Shown here: piece after piece, positions 5,451-8,921 of the stretch
Position numbering within the stretch: position 1 is the first letter of the stretch
How the letters are laid out: every line of letters starts with the position of its first letter
From: Kangiellaceae bacterium
GTDB lineage: Bacteria; Pseudomonadota; Gammaproteobacteria; Enterobacterales; Kangiellaceae
Assembly: GCA_030148365.1 (NCBI GenBank)
Contig: JASBTO010000191.1
Span: forward strand, 1-8,921
Direction: 5' to 3'
DNA length: 8,921 nt
Made by a program: the position numbers and the translations under genes
The notes under the pieces: model-generated
What the model saw: only the letters and a program-made list of their open reading frames with translations
The model's database searches: none
What the model was told of the DNA's origin: nothing

Positions 5451-6265
5451 TTTCCGGCGGCAGATGCCAGCCCGCCAGTGTCCGGCTCGCTATCATCCAG
5501 CGGCGCGGACCAGGGGGTCAGCTTGACCAGGACCCCGAAATTCGGGTGGTCGAAATACTGCAGGTTGTCACTGTCGACCTTGCGGGTTTCACGCAAACGT
5601 GTCGCGCCCCGTACGGTCACCATCAGCTCGGGCTCTTGCTCCGCCGATTGCCAGGAAAAGGCGTTCTGTTCGGAGGCGTCCGGGAGTTCGTCCGCATCCG
5701 CGGCCAGATCGCTTGCCGGCTCCTGTACCAATCCGGTTTCCGGATCGGTTTCTGAATCGGCATTGATGTCCATCCCGGTTTCGGGCTCGAAGGTTTCCTC
5801 CGGCTCGGTGGGGACCTCGGTTTCAGCACGCATGAGGATATCGAGGTCAATGACCAGGCCACTGTTGTTGTAGATCCGCACGGCGCCTTCAAATTCCCGG
5901 CCCGTTCCCGGGAATTCCGGCAGTTCGTCACCGGTGTCGATCGGGATCCAGGACGTCAGTTGCCGGCTCAGAACGGGTTGCCGCCAGCCGGTATGCAGCA
6001 GCGGCCGGAATGCGGCACTCTGTCGCAAACGCGCGACTGCGCCGCCAAGTTGCAATTGCGTCGGGTTGAGGGTGACCAGGTCGCTGTCCTCGCCATCGGG
6101 GATAATCCACTCCCGCTCGCTCAGTATCGCTTCGGGATCGCCGCTGTAGAACTCGGAATCGAGATGCTTGAAGACGACAACCTCCACGTCAAACACGGGT
6201 TCGGCTGCGTGAACGGCGGCTGCGGCGAGCAAAAGGGACAGGGAAACGGTGAATTTTTTCAGCAT
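5447..6265 (-). CDS. csiV: CsiV-like periplasmic protein (cell-shape/peptidoglycan-associated family)
   Basis: A 272-residue exported protein. The ATG at 6265 begins a clear Sec signal peptide: KK, a hydrophobic stretch SLSLLLAAAAV, and a probable signal peptidase I site HA-AEP. The mature part opens with FDVEVVVFKHLDS and ends with LQYFDHPNFGVLVKLTPW, the beginning and end typical of the CsiV family, which is usually next to mfd in gammaproteobacteria. CsiV of Vibrio is a periplasmic peptidoglycan-binding protein that acts with the LpoA/PBP1a cell-wall synthesis system. Between IYNNSGLVIDLDILMRAE and LMVTVRGATRLRE there is an acidic, low-complexity stretch of ~55 residues (about 5660-5825) without lysine or arginine. 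A GTG at 6295 would add ten residues but sits at the expected transcription start of the promoter at 6300-6329, so the ATG is preferred. A CsiV-like function is inferred from ends and position. Confidence 0.8.
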   Translation of the reverse strand: MLKKFTVSLSLLLAAAAVHAAEPVFDVEVVVFKHLDSEFYSGDPEAILSEREWIIPDGEDSDLVTLNPTQLQLGGAVARLRQSAAFRPLLHTGWRQPVLSRQLTSWIPIDTGDELPEFPGTGREFEGAVRIYNNSGLVIDLDILMRAETEVPTEPEETFEPETGMDINADSETDPETGLVQEPASDLAADADELPDASEQNAFSWQSAEQEPELMVTVRGATRLRETRKVDSDNLQYFDHPNFGVLVKLTPWSAPLDDSEPDTGGLASAAGN

Positions 6266-6299
6266 GGTCCGATGATGGTTAATTTCAGAATTCACGGCG

Positions 6300-6329
6300 A
6301 GTGTAGCATGGAAATTCGTTGTTTATTAA
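6300..6329 (-). promoter_or_regulatory. Putative extended -10 promoter of the csiV-like gene
   Basis: On the minus strand TGC-TACACT (6300-6308) is an extended -10, preceded at 18 nt by TTAATA (6324-6329) as a weak -35. Transcription would begin near 6293, giving a leader of about 28 nt before the ATG at 6265. It would uncouple the csiV-like gene, and perhaps the lysine dehydrogenase and EF-hand genes, from mfd transcription. Confidence 0.45.
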
Positions 6330-6340
6330 TGTGTTTTCCC

Positions 6341-6381
6341 GACGCGCCACGGCGGCGGGCGGCAGACGCGCCGGGCCGCCG
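6341..6381 (-). other. GC-rich repeat-bearing segment after mfd, possible terminator
   Basis: The 99 bp between mfd and the csiV-like gene contain GACGCGCC twice in direct order (6341-6348 and 6365-6372) and an inverted repeat GGCGGC/GCCGCC (6358-6363 with 6375-6380; a wider alternative pairs 6350-6355 with 6376-6381). The hairpin could end mfd transcription, but the minus strand runs into GGGAAAACAC rather than a T-run, so an intrinsic terminator is not shown. Confidence 0.35.
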
Positions 6382-6394
6382 GGTATACGTAGTC

Positions 6395-8921
6395 TCAGGC
6401 TGCGGGCAACAGGGACGCGATCAACTTTTCCGACTCGGCCAGCAAGGTTTCCATCGGTACTTCCTCATCAAGGAGAATACGGATTTCATTGGCGCCGCTG
6501 AGCTTGTATCGCCAGGGCTGGCGCTGGATCAACCCGATGATGGTCGCCGGATCGACCGGGGTTTCCTGCTGGAAGCGGAAGCGAAGGCCACTGTGGATCC
6601 GGTCAATCTTGGCGATTGCGAGGGGCGTGGCGAGTATTTTCAGGCCGGTCACCAGAAACAGGTTTTTCAGGACGTCGGGCAACAGGCCGAAGCGGTCGAT
6701 GAACTCGACCTTCAACCGGTCCAGATCCTGATCCGAGCGGGCCCCGGCAATACGTTTGTAGAGGGACAGGCGCATGGAGATGTCCGGCACATAGTCGTCG
6801 GGGATCAGCGCCGGGATACCGAGATCGATTTCGGTCTGCCTTGACAGGCTGTGTTGCAGGCTCGGTTCCTTGCCTTCCTTGAGGGCAGTCACGGCGTTTT
6901 CGAGCATTTCCATATACAGGCTGAAGCCGACAGACTGGATCTGGCCGGACTGTTCATCGCCCAGCAGTTCGCCAGCGCCCCGAATTTCCAGATCGTGGGT
7001 CGCCAGGGTAAAGCCGGCGCCGAGATCCTCGAGACTGGCGATGGCATCCAGGCGCTTGCGCGCATCGGCGGTAACGCTGCGGTGTTCCGGGGTCATCAGG
7101 TAGGCGTAGGCCTGGTGATGGGAACGCCCGACCCGGCCTCGCAACTGGTGCAATTGGGCGAGGCCGAAGCGATCGGCCCGGTTGATGATAATGGTGTTGG
7201 CGTTGGGTATGTCGATGCCGGTTTCGATTATCGTGGTGCATAGCAGGACATTAAAACGCTGGTGATAAAAGTCCCGCATCGCCTGCTCGAGTTCCCGTTC
7301 CCGCATTTGGCCATGAGCGACCAGGATCCGCGCTTCCGGTACCAGTTCACGCAACTCGCCGGCGATGCGTTCAATGGAGTCGACCTGGTTATGCAGGAAG
7401 TAGACCTGACCACCCCGCAGGGTTTCCCGCAGGATGGCTTCGCGGATCAAGGGCCGGTTGAACTCTCTGACGAAGGTCTTCACGGACAGACGCCGGGCCG
7501 GTGGCGTCGCGATAATCGACAGTTCGCGCATGCCGGACATGGACATGTTGAGGGTCCGCGGGATAGGCGTTGCGGTCAGGGTCAGCACGTCCACCTCGGC
7601 GCGCAACGCCTTGAGTTGTTCTTTCTGGCGTACGCCGAAGCGATGCTCTTCATCGATGATGACGAGGCCCAGTTGCTTGAATTTGACATCGCCCTGGATC
7701 AGCTTGTGAGTGCCGATGACAATATCAACGCGACCCGATTTGAGCCCCTCAAGCACCTGCTTTTGCTCTTTGCCGGTGCGAAACCGCGACAGGGATTCAA
7801 TCTGCATCGGCCAGTCGGCAAACCTGTCGGTAAAGGTTTCGTAATGCTGCTCGGCGAGCAGGGTGGTCGGCACGAGCAAGGCCACCTGCTTGCCCGACTG
7901 GGCGGCAATAAAGGCGGCCCGTAGCGCCACCTCGGTCTTGCCGAATCCGACATCGCCGCAAACCAGCCGGTCCATGGGCTGATCGGAGCGCAGGTCGGTG
8001 ACCACGGCCTGAATGGCATTTTCCTGGTCATCAGTCGTCTCGAAGGGAAAGTCCGCAATGAATTTTTCATAGTCAGTGGGCGCCACTTCGAAGGAAACGC
8101 CCGGATGGGCGGCCCGCCGGGCGTAGACATCGAGTAATTCGGCGGCCACGTCGCGGACTTTTTCCTGGGCCTTTTTACGGGCCTTCTGCCACTGCTCGCT
8201 GCCCAGCTTGTGCCAGGGCGCGATTTCCGGCGGCGCACCCGAGTACCGGCTGATCTGGTGCAGGGCATGGACCGGAACGTACAGTTTGTCGCCACCCTGG
8301 TATTCCAGCACCATGTATTCTGCCGCCAGGTCACCGGTGACGATTTTCTCCAGCCCCCGATAGCGGCCCACCCCCTGTTCGATATGGACGACGGGATCAT
8401 CGATATGCAGTTCGGCGAGGTTGCGGATCAGATCCTCGGCATTGATGCCGGGCTCTTCGCGGCGCCGGACCTGACGCACCTGCTCGCCGAAGAGTTCCGT
8501 CTCGGTGATGATCGCAAGCGCCGGATCGGCCAATGCAAAGCCGGTGCTGACCGGCGCAATGGTCAGGCAGGCATTGGCATCGGCATGGGTAAATTCTTGC
8601 CAGCTGTCGATCAGGGCAAGGCGGGTATCCTGACGGCCGAGCAATTCCTTCAGGGCCTCCCGGCGACCAGCGGACTCCGCGCACAATAATAGCTTGCCGT
8701 CGAAAGCATCCAGATACTCCTGCAGCCGCGCCGCCGGGTTGGCGAGCTTGTGATCGATGGCGAGAGGCGGCAAGGGTTTGCCGCTGAAGTCATGACCCTG
8801 AGCGGCGCCCTCGAGGCCGGCTAGGACTATCGACTCACGGCGATTGATCTGCTGGTTGAACTCATCGACCGGTACGAACAGGCTCTCGGGCGGCAGAATA
8901 GGGCGCTGGCGATCATAGCGC
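6395..8921 (-). CDS. mfd: Transcription-repair coupling factor Mfd (N-terminus outside window)
   Basis: A DNA translocase that removes RNA polymerase stalled at lesions and recruits UvrA. About 841 residues are visible; E. coli Mfd has 1148, so roughly 300 N-terminal residues (the UvrB-like module) lie beyond the right edge. The frame stays open to the edge without a convincing start. In order: the CarD-like RNA-polymerase-interaction domain (about 8240-8410; VVHIEQGVGRYRG, then GDKLYVPVHAL); Walker A GDVGFGKT (7934-7957); DEEH box in IDEEHRFG (7643-7654); motif III TATPIPRTL (7550-7576); motifs V-VI with TTIIETGIDIPNAN and QLRGRVGRSHH (about 7115-7237); and the C-terminal autoinhibitory domain beginning near TEIDLGIPALIPDDYVPD (from about 6838). 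All helicase motifs look intact, so the protein should be functional. It is the upstream neighbour of the csiV-like gene, the usual arrangement in gammaproteobacteria. Confidence 0.98.
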   Translation of the reverse strand, partial: RYDRQRPILPPESLFVPVDEFNQQINRRESIVLAGLEGAAQGHDFSGKPLPPLAIDHKLANPAARLQEYLDAFDGKLLLCAESAGRREALKELLGRQDTRLALIDSWQEFTHADANACLTIAPVSTGFALADPALAIITETELFGEQVRQVRRREEPGINAEDLIRNLAELHIDDPVVHIEQGVGRYRGLEKIVTGDLAAEYMVLEYQGGDKLYVPVHALHQISRYSGAPPEIAPWHKLGSEQWQKARKKAQEKVRDVAAELLDVYARRAAHPGVSFEVAPTDYEKFIADFPFETTDDQENAIQAVVTDLRSDQPMDRLVCGDVGFGKTEVALRAAFIAAQSGKQVALLVPTTLLAEQHYETFTDRFADWPMQIESLSRFRTGKEQKQVLEGLKSGRVDIVIGTHKLIQGDVKFKQLGLVIIDEEHRFGVRQKEQLKALRAEVDVLTLTATPIPRTLNMSMSGMRELSIIATPPARRLSVKTFVREFNRPLIREAILRETLRGGQVYFLHNQVDSIERIAGELRELVPEARILVAHGQMRERELEQAMRDFYHQRFNVLLCTTIIETGIDIPNANTIIINRADRFGLAQLHQLRGRVGRSHHQAYAYLMTPEHRSVTADARKRLDAIASLEDLGAGFTLATHDLEIRGAGELLGDEQSGQIQSVGFSLYMEMLENAVTALKEGKEPSLQHSLSRQTEIDLGIPALIPDDYVPDISMRLSLYKRIAGARSDQDLDRLKVEFIDRFGLLPDVLKNLFLVTGLKILATPLAIAKIDRIHSGLRFRFQQETPVDPATIIGLIQRQPWRYKLSGANEIRILLDEEVPMETLLAESEKLIASLLPAA

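Noticed and set aside
6266..6295. GTG start of the csiV-like gene ten codons upstream
   Set aside because: It would put a polar segment before the signal peptide, and it coincides with the probable transcription start.
6341..6372. GACGCGCC direct repeats as a mobile-element footprint or attachment site
   Set aside because: The copies are 8 bp, 24 bp apart in a very GC-rich spacer, and there is no integrase, transposase or disrupted gene nearby.
8771..8773. TTG as the start of a 792-residue Mfd
   Set aside because: The frame continues without a stop to the right edge, and Mfd needs about 300 more N-terminal residues; the TTG is an internal leucine codon.

Overview
The window looks like chromosomal DNA of a fairly GC-rich gammaproteobacterium, probably marine or aquatic. 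The pointers are the mfd-csiV gene pair, a gene that looks like the proteobacterial DUF4826 family, and sigma70-type promoters; the genus cannot be fixed from the sequence. No rRNA, tRNA, insertion sequence, CRISPR array or phage gene is visible. Both edges cut a gene: a DMT-family exporter at the left (5' end missing) and mfd at the right (5' end missing).

Layout. At the left edge is the C-terminal third of an EamA/DMT permease on the + strand (2-337). It converges on a minus-strand pair: an ALDH7-type aldehyde dehydrogenase (1539-3059) followed by a leucine-dehydrogenase-type amino acid dehydrogenase (430-1467), closed by a strong intrinsic terminator (389-413). A ~400-bp intergenic region with two compact inverted repeats separates the aldehyde dehydrogenase from a divergent + strand gene of unknown function, probably DUF4826 (3457-3939), which has a near-consensus promoter. 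From there to the right edge all genes are on the minus strand: mfd (6395 to edge), csiV-like (5447-6265), a saccharopine-dehydrogenase-family enzyme that most resembles lysine 6-dehydrogenase (4240-5394), and a 79-residue two-EF-hand protein (3994-4233) that starts 6 nt after the dehydrogenase stop codon.

How the genes may work together. A lysine dehydrogenase (or saccharopine reductase) yields 2-aminoadipate 6-semialdehyde, and ALDH7 enzymes (AmaB, antiquitin) oxidise exactly that compound to 2-aminoadipate. Finding both within 2.5 kb suggests a small lysine-catabolism locus, with the amino acid dehydrogenase as a further deaminating step of uncertain substrate; its pocket residues look branched-chain rather than dicarboxylate. 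The EF-hand protein, apparently cytoplasmic and translationally coupled to the dehydrogenase, is the most unusual element. Mfd (transcription-coupled repair) and the CsiV-like envelope protein are housekeeping neighbours. Nothing here amounts to a clearly new defence or mobile system; the candidate novelty is the Ca-binding partner of the lysine enzyme and the composition of the lysine locus.
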